A stretch of DNA of 64,000 nt, from NCBI GenBank assembly GCA_023375675.1, contig JALQBC010000049.1, positions 62,001 to 126,000 of the forward strand, written 5' to 3'. This document shows positions 20,141-31,223 of the stretch, in pieces. The stretch comes from Cytospora piceicola (taxonomy: Eukaryota > Ascomycota > Sordariomycetes > Diaporthales > Cytosporaceae). The position numbers and the translations under genes were made by a program. Each line of letters begins with the position of its first letter. The first letter of the stretch is position 1. The notes beneath the pieces were generated by a model, which was not told the DNA's origin, did not search any database, and saw only the letters and a program-made list of their open reading frames with translations.

Positions 20141-21212
20141 TAGCTGGGAGGCCGAGTGTCGAATTTATCAACGGCCAACTTCTACTGTGGAATCGTCGTT
20201 TGTGCTTCCACCCTATTTCATATTGGGAGACGGGATGGTCGAGGAGGTGGTGATTTCAGGCCAGAAGTGCTGGTGGGAACATGTTGAAAGGAGGTATATG
20301 AGATCGCTGCACTTGACTTTCGGGCGTTCTTATGTTTCATTCGCTGAGCATTGGGGAGTGCTATTGGATACACAGGCGGAGGGTCCGTTCATGGTTCAGT
20401 TTCAGGCTTTTCTCCCTTGCCATTATTTGATTTGCAGTGGTTTCCTTCACCGTGTATTGCTTTGCTGCTTCAAGCTTGCTTCAGAGATGCAATGACCATA
20501 TGTAACAACGATAGATCAAGATTTCTTTCTTCTTCTTCTTGGCACCCCTTGAGACAAGGACGTGTGCTGCGATCTCAAATGAACACTGGCCCTGCCCATA
20601 TTGTGATCTTGTTGACGTCGCATTGTCCTTCAAGATCCGCAGAACGTGAAAATGGCTTGGTTCAAGGATTATGTTTTGGCTATTTCCCTTTCTCTTTCAT
20701 TTTGCCAGCGCCTCGAGGCGCTTTTGACAACAGCCACAATCGCGAACCAAGAAGGAAGATCTGGTGAACCTTCAAGCTCGTCTGGGCTCAAGAATTCGCC
20801 TTACTGCGAATGTCCCTGTAGCAAGGAAAATTACCCATGTCATGGGCAGGGGTGACCACACCCATGCATTACCGTTCATGGTTTGATGGGTTGTGTGTTG
20901 CCGGATCGTGTTGGATTTCACTTGCACCCTTCACCAGAGAAGGCAACGTTACCAGATATTGGCCATATGCCCGTCTTCCCTTTCGCTTTCCCGCATCCTC
21001 GGACCACGCAGCCGAGTGCACCATCGATACGGCGCCAGAGACCCCAGCCAGCTTTTTGAAACGCCGTCTGACATGATGTTGAGGATAGTTGGCTAGGGGC
21101 CGGCCGCGGCTAGAACAGGTGGCTTGGACATCAAGATGTCTCCGTTACCGCCGGGGAATCTGCAGTAAATGCGAGATGTTCGGTTAAGACTGAACCATTA
21201 TTTAGATGATGC
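20141..21212. other. Convergent intergenic region
   Basis: This spacer lies between two genes that point toward each other and should contain both 3' ends. Open frames at 20097-20495 and 20351-20767 show no family features or coding-type composition. No repeat or RNA gene was seen. Confidence 0.5.
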
Positions 21213-22612
21213 TCAGTCCACACCCAAACCGGCGGCAAACTTTCTCGCCACCCACCCAGCTCCGTGCTCTTCATAATCTTTCTTTGTGACTGCCAATCTC
21301 TCCACATGTTCATGCTTTGCAAAGTTGGCGGCGCCATGCCAGGTACTGGAAATAGGATCCGCCGGTCTCGCCACCCTGACGACACACTCGTCCGGCACCC
21401 GCTGGACAATCTCCTTCTGCAGGCGCTGGATGAAGCCGTCATATAAAGCATTACCTCCCACTACGACAATGTTTGCCAGCAGGCCGGGCCACAGACCAAT
21501 GGGCAAAGAGTCCAGAGACTGCTTCACCAGGTCAGCGAGGCCGGGCGTCTGCATGCCGACGTCGGTCGGGTTGAAAAAGATCTCGGGAATAATGAAGCGC
21601 TCGTTGCGCAGCGTCAGGATGTCCTCATTGGATGCGGCTGCTGCTAGTTTCCTCTGTTTGGCTGTGGTTGTTGGGTCGAAGTCTCGGACGATGCCGCTCG
21701 CGCGTGTGTGGAAGTCTGGCAGTACGTAGTCTTTCGCTATGCCGCCTCCTGTGAGGTATGACTCTCTCTTCTCGCCTCGTGTGCCCTTCCATGTTTTTTC
21801 TAGATCGCCCTTGAAGTCGAGTGAGACGTAGCACGTTTTTTCTTTGATCTCATTGACAATATACGTGTCGTTACGCATGTCATAGTGGCGAAGAGAGAGA
21901 AGGCGTGTGAGGTAGTTTGTGAGGAGTTTCCCGCCGACATCGAGGCGACGGATGGCGGATTGCAAGGGCCGGCCTTGGAAGACAGGCGTGATGGTAGTAA
22001 AGGAGTAACCAGAATCGATCAGGAGGATCATCTCAGCAGGCAGTTTTTCCAGGGCATTCTGGTCGCGTTCGGGGGTGCGGAAGATGGTCTGGATATCGTG
22101 GTATGCGTTGAAAGTTGGCGCTAGCAGACAATCAGCATGGGCACAATCCGGGCGAGTGTACCAGAGAGGGTCATACCTAAGCCACGGTAGTAACTGGCAA
22201 AGCCAAACTCCTCGAAGATCATCTGATCACAGTTGGCCTGCAAGGCGGGCAATGCATTGGGCTGCTCGGTCAGAACCAGCCTCGTCTCGGCAGGGTCGCA
22301 TTTCTGTGTCGCGCCCTTGTCAAAGAACTCATGGTCCCATATCTCCTTCTGTGCCTCCCAGTTGACGGTATATCCCTTCTCGACAGGTCTCCGGAACGTG
22401 ATCTCGCCAAAGTCCTTGCACTTGGAGAGGTCGGATGCGACGTATGTCTTCCTCGTCCTGTCGCGTGCGATGCAGTTCGGTATCACGCGGGGTTCGTCGA
22501 TGGTCCCATCGTCACTCACAAAGCCGGCCTTGAGGGTGTGCGCGCCGTTGTCGAGGACGAGTGTGCGGGAAGGCGGTGGAGGGGGAACGGGCTTTGATTT
22601 TCTGGGTGCCAT
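21213..22612 (-). CDS. ARP6: Actin-related protein ARP6 (SWR1 chromatin-remodelling complex)
   Basis: An actin-fold nuclear protein of about 447 aa. Two exons, 22612-22177 and 22120-21213, are joined as YYRGL followed by APTFNAYHDIQ. The nucleotide-fold entry TLVLDNGAHTLKAGFVSDDG is followed by VIPNCIARDR, the family segment LTEQPNALPALQANCDQMIFEEFGF, the second phosphate loop ILLIDSGYSFTTITPVFQGRPL, ERFIIPEIFFNPTDVGMQTPGLADLV and ANIVVVGGNALYDGF. In fungi ARP6 is a core subunit of SWR1, which exchanges H2A for H2A.Z. Two Met codons occur near the start (22636 and 22612); MAPRKSKP at 22612 is preferred because it directly precedes the basic, Pro-rich leader usual in fungal orthologues. Confidence 0.93.
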
Positions 22613-22636
22613 TGTCGGTGCGACGAGCTGGCGCAA

Positions 22637-23848
22637 GCTTGTAGTGTCGCGTTGGACTGATCTACCACTTCCCGGACGCGGTTGGAGATTTCAAGATCAG
22701 GATGGGCCCGCAGGGATAAGGTGCCTAGCGGCCCCATACTACTTACTGCTCCTACTGCTACTGTAGCCAGTACTTCCCCGGATAGCGGCCCGTGCATCTC
22801 CACATGTCAGAATGCCAGTGCCCACTGTAACAATGGAGCTTCCAGACGTCAACTGGTCTTTACACCCTGCCCTGCCCAAGCATTCACGCATCATTCTTTG
22901 TTTCCTGCTTCCTATCCTTCCGCAATGTCACGGTGGCCCCGATACAACTCGACGAATCCGGTTCCTGATAATCTCAAGACAGCCATCCACCACTGGTCCA
23001 AAACAAGGCGGTATACCAAGACCACCTGGACCGTTGAGCATTCTGAACATGTGCCTATGCTTTGTCCCGCTTACGGCCGGGCTCAATGCCAGGCTAGGTG
23101 ATCTTCTTAATACTCGAAGTGTTCACAACAGTAGCCGGCGTTTTCTATTGTTATCTTTGTGCCATAGTGTCGTTGGATGGAGGCAAAATCAATTAGTAAA
23201 CCGCCCAACAGCCGTGACGTGAACTGTTGGACGTGATCGGGTTATCATAAGTGTGGTTTTGTCCCGTCTTCCTTGCCACTAGGATTTCACGTCGCAGTCG
23301 CAGCCCAACGGAAACTAAACCTCAAGCATCACGCGCATGCTTCCACTCTGCTGGGTCACTTTAATTCAAGTAAAATCTCAGAAACCAGATTTGCCTGCCT
23401 CGTGTGGTTATGGTTCGCGCAGTGGGCCAAGCTGCAACCACTGGGATTGCTGTGTGAGACTTGACTCAACCTAATCCTTATTGGCCTTGACACGACTACC
23501 AACTGCTATTCTGGTAAAGGGGTAAGTAAGTATTGGGATGGAGTGGGGGTTGCCAATATACAGTTGCAGGGGCAATAGAAAAAAGTATTGATCGTTATCA
23601 CCCTTGCGAGGCAGCAGACAAAATTGATCGATATTCTACTTGTGGTTCTCGGGCTGATTGTGATGTGCTCTGCCACTACCTACGACCAAACCTCACCGTA
23701 GTCGTCTTCATGATGGCTGTCGCCTTCCCATGTACAACGATTTCGGGATTCTTCCTGGGGGTATACAAAATGCAACGTTCTATCATGCGCCTGGGTATCG
23801 AGTCTTGGAGGGTACAGTTGTAATAACCTTCTTGCGCCCACAGCCTCC
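22637..23848. other. Intergenic region upstream of ARP6
   Basis: It contains the ARP6 promoter at its left end and the 3' end of the UFD1-domain gene at its right end. Open frames at 22682-23101 and 22812-23222 have no recognisable features. No repeats or RNA genes were seen. Confidence 0.5.
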
Positions 23849-26146
23849 TTAAGTACCCTTCACAGGTGCCCAATTCTTCAACCATTCCCTCGCCTTATCC
23901 ATATTGGGCCCTTCTGCCTCCGCAGCTGCAACACACCATTCCAGATCCCAAAGCCCCTCAGACGCGAGCACTTCTGCTATCAACCGTCTTTTCTGCCCGC
24001 CCTCATCCACACAGAAGTACATAGGCTTCGCTTTATCATCTATATCTTCGACCAATGGCTTGACCTCTTGTATCAATGCCACGGCGCCCCCTGCCGCGGT
24101 CTTGGGCTCCATGCCCAGGTTCTTGCGTCCTGACTTGCACCACTCGTTCGCGCACCAGGACTTCCCACAGCCCGCCATCAGCTGCGTGAGGTACTTCCTC
24201 TCGATCCTCCGCCGCAATGCCTTGCCCTCCGGGTCATGCATAGACGCATACAGCGGACTATAGCAGATCGAACAAAGCCCCAGGCTGTTTCCCGGACCCT
24301 GCCCCATCCTCGTGCCAGCGCCGATCTGGCCCCGCGGCCCGACTCCGTCGAGCGTTCGTCCGCAGAGCTTGTCCCGGCAGATCTGTGGTGCCTCGCGGTA
24401 TTTCTTGTCCATCTCATGGTTGCCCATGTGCGCCGCCATGTCCCTGAGGCGGATTATTTTGCCGCAGAGATGGCAGTCTGTCGTCCTCGCACCATCAGCC
24501 CGCTCGTGTGGCGTGAGGCCTGAAATGGCCGTCTCAGCCTCCGATGCTGGGTCGGTCGGATCGCCTTCTTGCGGTACTTCGAGGTGGCAGAACTGACAGA
24601 GGATAATCTTTGAGGGGCATATCGTCGTGCGGTGGCGGGCGAGTAGTGGTAGGGATGGTAATGTCTGCTCGGGACCGCAGTTCGGGCAGGCATGTGGAGT
24701 GTGGAACACGGAGTCGTGCTTGAGCTTGCTTTCGGCGCTGCTACCGTAGCTGTCGTCGCGGTCGCAGTGCCAGTGATTTTGCCACTCCAGGGAGCGCTTC
24801 TGGAAGACGTTCTTGCAGTGGGGACAAACTGTATTATTACGCAGGCAGAAGTTTTCGTGCATAAACATGGTCCTTTTGGGAACCCACTGAAGACAGTTCT
24901 TACACTGATCTTCGTCTGCTTCGTGTTGTTGTGCGGCCGGTGTGTCCTGCGGGGCTGAATCGTCCAAGATAACCTTCGCTCGTAGACTGAACGGCCTAGG
25001 TGCGGCTTTTACTGGTGTTTCGCTAATAGTAGAGTAACCATGGACCGATATTCGCAAGCCATCCGCTCCATCTAACTCCGCATTGCGCGGAGACAAGATG
25101 ATCTTCTTGCTTCCCTGATCTGGTGTTGAGAAGTCCCCGAAAACGTGCTCCGAGTCTCGAGGAGAGATGCGCGAGCGAGCCGTGCGAGGACTTACAAATA
25201 GATCGATTTCATCACCTTCCTGGATTCCACTTAGTTCAATCTCCAAATCCCGGCTCTTGTCCCAGGAGTCGAGTTCGAAGTCCACATAATCACCGTCCAA
25301 TACCTGCCCCTGAACCGGCTTCCAGATGTCGATCGTGCCACCGACCGAGCTACCATCAGCTGTTCCGGGCGCTCTTTGGGCCTTGGCCATGATCTGTCGC
25401 ACCGTCTCGCGAGCTTGCTCCTCGTTAAGCGCTTCGATGTCAACCTGCAAGTCGGTATCAACGACACAGATACCATCCCCTTCCGGCTCGAACTTGTCAA
25501 CCAAGAATTGGAATGTTTCCCCTTTTACACCGCGGACAGACAGGACCGTGTCCTTGGTCAAGGTCGTAAAGGCACCGCGCATGTGGCGTTCGAGTAGCGC
25601 TCTCCAGTCAGCTGGGTTGTATCCTGCCTCTAATGGCCGTAGTCGCACGTATGTGCCCTTAGGTAGGATCTTGGCTTCCACTCTTATCTGCCCTCTTCCG
25701 GCGGCACCATTCGTCCCTGTCAAGTCGATTGCATCGTCTGCTGTGTGCCCGGCTTGAAATTCTGCCTCTTGAAGGTCCAATGCTTCCAGTAAATATGGAC
25801 TCAGTGCTACCTCGCCTTCCTCGACGGAGAATTCACGTATGCCTGCGTACACCATATTTCCATTGTTCGTGTTGACAAGTCGGAACATAAGAGGATTTGG
25901 CAGCTGGCCAGTGAAACCGGCCAGGGAATCGGAGTATTCGGGTCGTGCAGAGCGTACGTATGGGTTCGAAGGGTCGTAGGCTGAGCCGAGGTTCGTCGTC
26001 TGTTTCGTTGACTCGGAAAGGAGGTTCTCAAGGGCGGATTGTGGGAGACGGATCTTGTCGCCTTCGAGGCCTCTGGCAGTCTTTTCAGACGGCGAGACGA
26101 CATTGTAGGCAGCCGACCACCTCAGCGATATCGGCTGGTCTGTCAT
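23849..26146 (-). CDS. UFD1-domain protein with multiple C-terminal zinc-finger motifs
   Basis: An intronless 765-aa protein. The N-terminal half resembles Ufd1: ISLRWSAAYNV, GDKIRLPQSALENLL, PLMFRLVN, GIREFSVEEGEVALSPYLLEALDL and KILPKGTYVRLRPLEAGY, ending near residue 260. Ufd1 partners Npl4 and Cdc48 in extracting ubiquitinated proteins. From about residue 412 there is a series of Cys/His motifs: CKNCLQWVPKRTMFMHENFC, CPHCKNVFQKR with a downstream H/C pair, CPNCG, CQFCHLEVP, CHLCGKIIRLRDMAAHMGNH and CRDKLCG/CSICY, then GCGKSWCANEWC. This TRAF-like zinc-finger tail is absent from canonical Ufd1, which is about 350-400 aa. The gene is therefore a distinct fungal UFD1-zinc-finger protein rather than UFD1 itself. 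The acidic, helical C-terminus may bind further partners. Confidence 0.88.
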   Translation of the reverse strand: MTDQPISLRWSAAYNVVSPSEKTARGLEGDKIRLPQSALENLLSESTKQTTNLGSAYDPSNPYVRSARPEYSDSLAGFTGQLPNPLMFRLVNTNNGNMVYAGIREFSVEEGEVALSPYLLEALDLQEAEFQAGHTADDAIDLTGTNGAAGRGQIRVEAKILPKGTYVRLRPLEAGYNPADWRALLERHMRGAFTTLTKDTVLSVRGVKGETFQFLVDKFEPEGDGICVVDTDLQVDIEALNEEQARETVRQIMAKAQRAPGTADGSSVGGTIDIWKPVQGQVLDGDYVDFELDSWDKSRDLEIELSGIQEGDEIDLFVSPRTARSRISPRDSEHVFGDFSTPDQGSKKIILSPRNAELDGADGLRISVHGYSTISETPVKAAPRPFSLRAKVILDDSAPQDTPAAQQHEADEDQCKNCLQWVPKRTMFMHENFCLRNNTVCPHCKNVFQKRSLEWQNHWHCDRDDSYGSSAESKLKHDSVFHTPHACPNCGPEQTLPSLPLLARHRTTICPSKIILCQFCHLEVPQEGDPTDPASEAETAISGLTPHERADGARTTDCHLCGKIIRLRDMAAHMGNHEMDKKYREAPQICRDKLCGRTLDGVGPRGQIGAGTRMGQGPGNSLGLCSICYSPLYASMHDPEGKALRRRIERKYLTQLMAGCGKSWCANEWCKSGRKNLGMEPKTAAGGAVALIQEVKPLVEDIDDKAKPMYFCVDEGGQKRRLIAEVLASEGLWDLEWCVAAAEAEGPNMDKAREWLKNWAPVKGT

Positions 26147-27637
26147 CTTGCGTGATTGTGTGATCGTGGACGCAGGGTTGTGAGAACGACTTTATCAGGC
26201 GCAGGTCAAGTCGTCGATGGGGGCGAAACGGTGGAGGATAGCACAGTCGTCCGTGTTGGCAGCATGCATGGCGATTACACAAAGTCGGGAAGCATCGAAG
26301 GATGAATAAACGAGTTACAACAAGGTGAAGTGAAGGTGTCGACCTGTGAGAAGCAATGCTCAGTCAGCCTGTTCTTCAGCTTCTCTCAAATTCCATCCCC
26401 GGAGTTCGTAGGCAGATTGATGTTGTCGTCATCGCTAAAATCCGTGTACTATGTATATTCGGCCGGGCCTCGGCTTCTCCGGTGCCGATCCCCCGGCTGG
26501 TTAAGCGGTAAACAATTGACACGGCCCATGAGACAACAGACCATCACACGCTACAACATCAAGCTATCGTCGTGCACATTTAGCCGCCTTTTGTCAGTCT
26601 GATATTCTGCAGTGGGAGAAGCAACATCAGCTCCAGACCTTCCGAAATATGAGCTATTTGGTATGCGGCTGACCTCGCTCCTCGCATTCCACGGTCTTCT
26701 ACCCACTTACACGAAGCTACGTGGTTGACAGGCTGCCACACTGATCCCACACTGCATGCTGCGTTCTGCTCTCGCTATATCTTGGAAATAACAAACACTC
26801 GGAACTCTGCCAGAGCCGACCATCATTTCAGGGTTCAAGGTCTCCCCTGGTCAAGAATTCCGGAGAAGGATTACTGTTCGCCTGCCTCTACCAACGCTAC
26901 TGGAAACAAGCGCAGATTCGATGTCGAGTCCAACAAATTTGTACACCATTGACACTCACACACAGTATATGGGCAAACACCATTGATGCCAAGTCTGCCA
27001 AGCAGTGACCCGGTCACTCCTAGCTGTACCGCTTGATTGTGAAGCCAGAGCCACGTCTGACACGCATTGGGGTGACAATCAGCCTGCATCGGATTCCTTG
27101 TCTGCCGTCTTGAGCCGGAGAGCGGGCAACACGAACTAGAGCTGTACCACAACACCATACATCTGGTCTGCATATCCAGTCACACAGAGACTTTCAAAGC
27201 GCTGGATACTTGTCCAGCTCTCGGTCCAAATAAAGCCTTGCTGCTCTTCATTGGCGAGTGGCCTGATCCGTCTTACATGTCATTACAGCACATATCACCC
27301 GGCACACCTCCTATGCCTTTGTGCTTTACACGACTTTGACGTTGCGAAGCCTCAAATATTCCACGAGATCCATCAAATTTGTGATTTCAAGAGACCCAGT
27401 ACCAACCCCTATCTCGTTTGAGCTTCTGAACTCTTTGTATTGAGAGTGCTCATTGAACCATCACGACCCATGTACTTACCATTGACACCCACGACCCTGT
27501 GCGCGTCTCCGTCGCTCCACAGCCCCATCTGCGCCGGGGACTCAGGGGCCAAGACCATCTTTGCCCCTTTCTTGAAGCTGTTAGACACTGCTACCAGTGG
27601 CTCGCACCAGCGATCGTCTCCAGGCGGCTGTCCTGAG
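26147..27637. other. Divergent intergenic region
   Basis: Upstream DNA of the UFD1-domain gene (left) and of the F-box family gene (right). Composition is mixed with no clear coding periodicity. The frame open from 27440 runs into the F-box gene, but the residues before the ATG at 27638 do not look like the family. Confidence 0.5.
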
Positions 27638-29652
27638 ATGACCCAAACCAGCCAAGAGCACGGAAACGGCGCTCATGCGCTCCCCGACGAGATCCAAGAG
27701 GGCACTCTTCTCTTTCTCCTCTCCAACCCTCTCCTGCTGTGTCTAACCGCTGACCATCTACCACCTTCATCCACCGTGAACCTAGCGGCGACTTGCCGGT
27801 CCTTCCGGAACTTGGTGTATGGCACACCCGGGGTCTTCAGACGTCTCGATCTGAGCCGATTGAGGTCAGCTCAGTTTGACATTTGTCCTATAGGAGGACA
27901 GGCATGGCGCAACGTCCAGCTCGATGAGAATGTAACGGAGGATGAGTCAGCATACCCTCCTTTTACAATTTTACAGAACGAAACTGATGCCCTGTAAATA
28001 GCTTCTACTCCGGTCCTTTACGCCGCGTTTTTACTGCCTTGCGTCAACAGCACATTCTGCGCCATGTGTCCACGTTGATCTTGGATGGCCTGTCGGTGAC
28101 CGCCGAGCTGGTTCACGAAATCATTAGTGACCCATCCTTCTCGGTTCGCATCCTTTCGTTGCGAGATGTCAAGAACTTGAACGAGCCCAAACTCCGAGCG
28201 GTACTACAAATGGCAGTTCGCCCAAGTCGCCCAGAAGGAACACCACGTTTGAAGGGTTTGTACATCTTTGGTGCAAAGGACCCACCTACCTTACCGGCGA
28301 ATACCATGGCGATAGGGAAAGGAGGCAATGCGACAGCCGCTAGCTGGATCCAGCGTTCTCACCGGGCCCTTTCAACAGTATTACACAAGCCATCCGATCT
28401 CTGGTACGATCGAAAGGGCAAGATCGTGACCCTTCCTGTTCCGACAGAGTGGGCATCAACGATGCTGGCTTGCGCAGGACTCATTTCTTTCGATGCGGTT
28501 CTATGTAGGGGTCCTAGACACTTCAACTCGCCCGTGTTTGGGCGAGTCAACATCGGGCCTAGCAACCCTCCTTCGCCTCAAGTGCCCTCGAGCTGGGCAG
28601 TGGCAACCCATGCACTGGATGCCTGCGCTGGATGCGGGTCAGCGCCAGAGGGATGGACAGTTTGGGGAGACTCGGCTGGTATTGATAACGATGACTTTAC
28701 CTGCAGGTTCCCGATGCTGGCTCCACCCCCAATGCATTGCAGCAACACGAAGGTAGCGTGCTGCCCGACCGGAGCTGACATCAACCCGTCCAAGACAAGC
28801 CGGTCAAATGACCCACAGCCACGCTTCGTTGCCCGGTGTATGGAGTGTCTCCGTGATCGATATTGTGGGTACTTTCTGCAAGCATCTATTTTCCCCATTT
28901 CGATGGTTTTCGAGTCCAGAGACATGTTTGACCCGCGAGCAACAAACGCTATATTCTTGGATCATGATTCTTGACTTCCATTTCCTTTCCTTACGGGAAT
29001 ATACTGACACTTGTCCTTTGTAGGCTGGGGTTGCAACAAGTGGTGGTGTGAGAATTGCCAACAGATGGATCCGGATGGCCTCTACTTCAAGGTACGAGAT
29101 GGTCTCTGTGACGAGTGTATGAAGGAAGACAACCAAGTCTTCAATGGCACTTCCGTTATCCCACGCTCCGAGACATAGGGACGTGAGGGGATGTGGAATA
29201 ATTCTCTCGGAACTGGAGTGCCATTAGGCAGGCTTCCGTAGCCTACGACTGTTCCCTTATCAGCTCGCCAGCCCCTATCATACCATGAAAGAGGTCGACC
29301 AAATTGTATGCGAAGGTTTTGACCCCCATGCGCATGCAAACCACCCCTTGACCTCTTCCATCACACTAGAGCCTCAGTGCCACTTGCCGGGACATTTGCT
29401 TACACGTCTTTTACTCTAGGCCAAAGTAGCGAAGAGTTGCTGGGAATGCGGTAGCAACTGCTCGCTATGCATCGACCGTACACAACGAGTGTGTCGAAGC
29501 TGTCGCGGTGGATATTGTATGATTCATAACGAAGGCTCAACTGACGAGAGGTGTGACTGTAAGCTTCGAACAGTTCCGTCCCAGTGACGGGTTTGGCTCC
29601 CAGTTGATGATTGCTCACTTGCTTTTTTACAGGGTGCTCATCGAGTCGTTGA
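27638..29652 (+). CDS. Fungal F-box-like protein with Cys-rich C-terminus
   Basis: A predicted 465-aa protein in five exons: 27638-27945, 28002-28864, 29024-29091, 29420-29558 and 29633-29652. It starts MTQTSQEHGNGAHALPDEI. An F-box-like Leu-rich segment (TVNLAATCRSFRNLVYGTPGVFRRLDLS) leads into the characteristic stretch HVSTLILDGLSVTAELVHEII and NLNEPKLRAVLQMAVRPSRPEGTPRLKGLYIFG, shared by a widespread fungal family. The C-terminus is rich in CxxC motifs: CNKWWCENC, then CWECGSNCSLC, VCRSCRGGYCMIHNEGS and CDWCS. Such proteins may serve as substrate receptors of SCF ubiquitin ligases, but no partner is shown here. The first intron uses a weak GTCAGC donor. The third intron (29092-29419, 328 nt) is unusually long, and the unspliced frame stops at 29178, so two C-termini are possible. 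Confidence 0.72.
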
Positions 29653-30344
29653 CCTCGGAATCTCTACCACTAGGTCTTCGCCCGTGGTACCGGTGGTATG
29701 GCCTTGTCTTTGGACAGTGGGATATCGTATTTCGGTAACCTGTCATCAAGGAGTTCTATTGTTGGGTGTTACTATTGGACAGGAGTTTTCTCATCCTATT
29801 CCCTGTGGTACCTATGGGCGTTCCAGTCAACTCATCGCCCCTCTCCAATTCAGAGTCGGTCTTTGGATCCGAATCCTGGTCCGCGATCCGAAAAGGAAGC
29901 TCACATCATCACACCTCCAGTCCAGAAGTATCTATTTCCGTCTCTGCTCACAGGATATACATACCAATGGCACGACCCTGCATTTGTCTCCACCTCCACT
30001 TTCCGCTGTTGTTTTTCCCCGGTCACGCAACTGCACCCCGCGATCCTGTTCTTAATAGCCCGGCTGATCATATACCCAGGTTGCATCGGGCTTGGCTCCT
30101 CCGGATAAGCATAACAGGTAGCCTTAATGAGAAGGTATTGGGTTTATACAGTGGGGGCTCCCGAATATCTTGGTCATTTGCTTTTACTGCCAACTTGGCT
30201 CACTTTTCGTCTAATCAAGTGAGAAACGGTCGGTCCTCGGTTCGATCTTGTCTGGCAAGGATACAATGGCTGTTGTAATTTCAAATTCATCGTCTTGATA
30301 TTTTACAGCGGCACATCATCTCATCAATCGCTCTCCTTGATGGT

Positions 30345-30944
30345 TTGTGTTGTGGTTTGGGGCAATGCGGCTCCACCTGGTGCTACGTCCTTCGTCGTGG
30401 CCCTGTGCGTCCATACTCCGTCACATCAGGCCCGGAACCGAATACCACGTGGAACATGACCGAACAGGTACATGTCTTCCACGACCTGTTTTCCTCCTTT
30501 GGTTTTGCAGCCGAAGCAGTGATATACTTCCGGTGCGTCTACCGAGACTCCCGGACGCAACTTCGTCGAGCATTCAGGCAGCGTCCCACGCCGAAGGTCA
30601 ACTTCAAGGAGGCGCAGAGGTGGTATTCTTCACAGCCAACCGCCATTAACATCCGGCTCTCGACTCCGATATACCGTGGCATTGATGATGGGAAACCGGA
30701 TTGGTCATACTCTGCCCTGATCCTTGGGTTGCGCTGCGCCCTCGCTATTCATGTTGTTACCTCGGTCTGGGCTGGCCAGACCTTGGGGCGTTCAACGGTC
30801 GAGCAGCAGTACACGTGGAGCATTGCTTCACGCGATAAACGTTTTACACTGCAGTATTGTCGAATACCACCCACCCATCACGCGCTTGTGATGCTGGGTA
30901 TGCTAAGGGCCCAGTCCCCTATCATCCCGAGTCAATTTATCTAA
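30345..30944 (+). CDS. Uncharacterised open frame, possible membrane protein fragment
   Basis: The family is not recognised. The frame around 30525-30830 shows a third-position bias like that of nearby genes and reads VIYFRCVYRDSRTQLRRAF, then a hydrophobic helix SYSALILGLRCALAIHVVTSVWAG. A good donor/acceptor pair (GTACAT near 30465 to TTTTGCAG near 30510) suggests the true exon starts at about 30512 with CC GAA GCA, and that upstream sequence belongs to another exon in another frame. No complete model with start and stop was found. It could be part of a multi-exon membrane protein or a decaying gene. Confidence 0.25.
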   Translation: MCCGLGQCGSTWCYVLRRGPVRPYSVTSGPEPNTTWNMTEQVHVFHDLFSSFGFAAEAVIYFRCVYRDSRTQLRRAFRQRPTPKVNFKEAQRWYSSQPTAINIRLSTPIYRGIDDGKPDWSYSALILGLRCALAIHVVTSVWAGQTLGRSTVEQQYTWSIASRDKRFTLQYCRIPPTHHALVMLGMLRAQSPIIPSQFI

Positions 30945-31130
30945 TGCTCATCGCTTGATTGGTTCCAGGGACTGGAGCTGAGGACTCCGGGCGCAATCCG
31001 CATGCCTGTCTCCCGTGTTTACTGTAACTTGATACAATGGCGATATTCAGGACAAGTCTCCTTGGCGAAAAAGTCACAACAAATCAGCGATTTCTTATAT
31101 TCTGCTTACGCGTCGACGTTTCACTATGAC

Positions 31131-31223
31131 TTGTATGCAGGACTTTCCCATATGGTTCAAACGCCGAGGCTATTACCCGGGGTAACACGGCGTTTGGACC
31201 ACATGGGAATGTCCTGCATACAA
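31131..31223. repeat. Near-perfect hairpin: two 36-nt arms, 21-nt loop
   Basis: The left arm (31131-31166) starts TTGTATGCAGGAC and ends CAAACGCCG; the right arm (31188-31223) is its reverse complement with 33 of 36 positions matching. The loop is itself palindromic in part (TTACC...GGTAA), so the stem can extend further inside. One of the three differences still permits a G:U pair in a plus-strand transcript and another does so on the minus strand. The structure lies in a non-coding region. Confidence 0.85.

Noticed and set aside
30215..30265. Possible tRNA-like T-arm (GGTTCGATC)
   Set aside because: The arm has no complementary stem and no matching acceptor or anticodon arm upstream.
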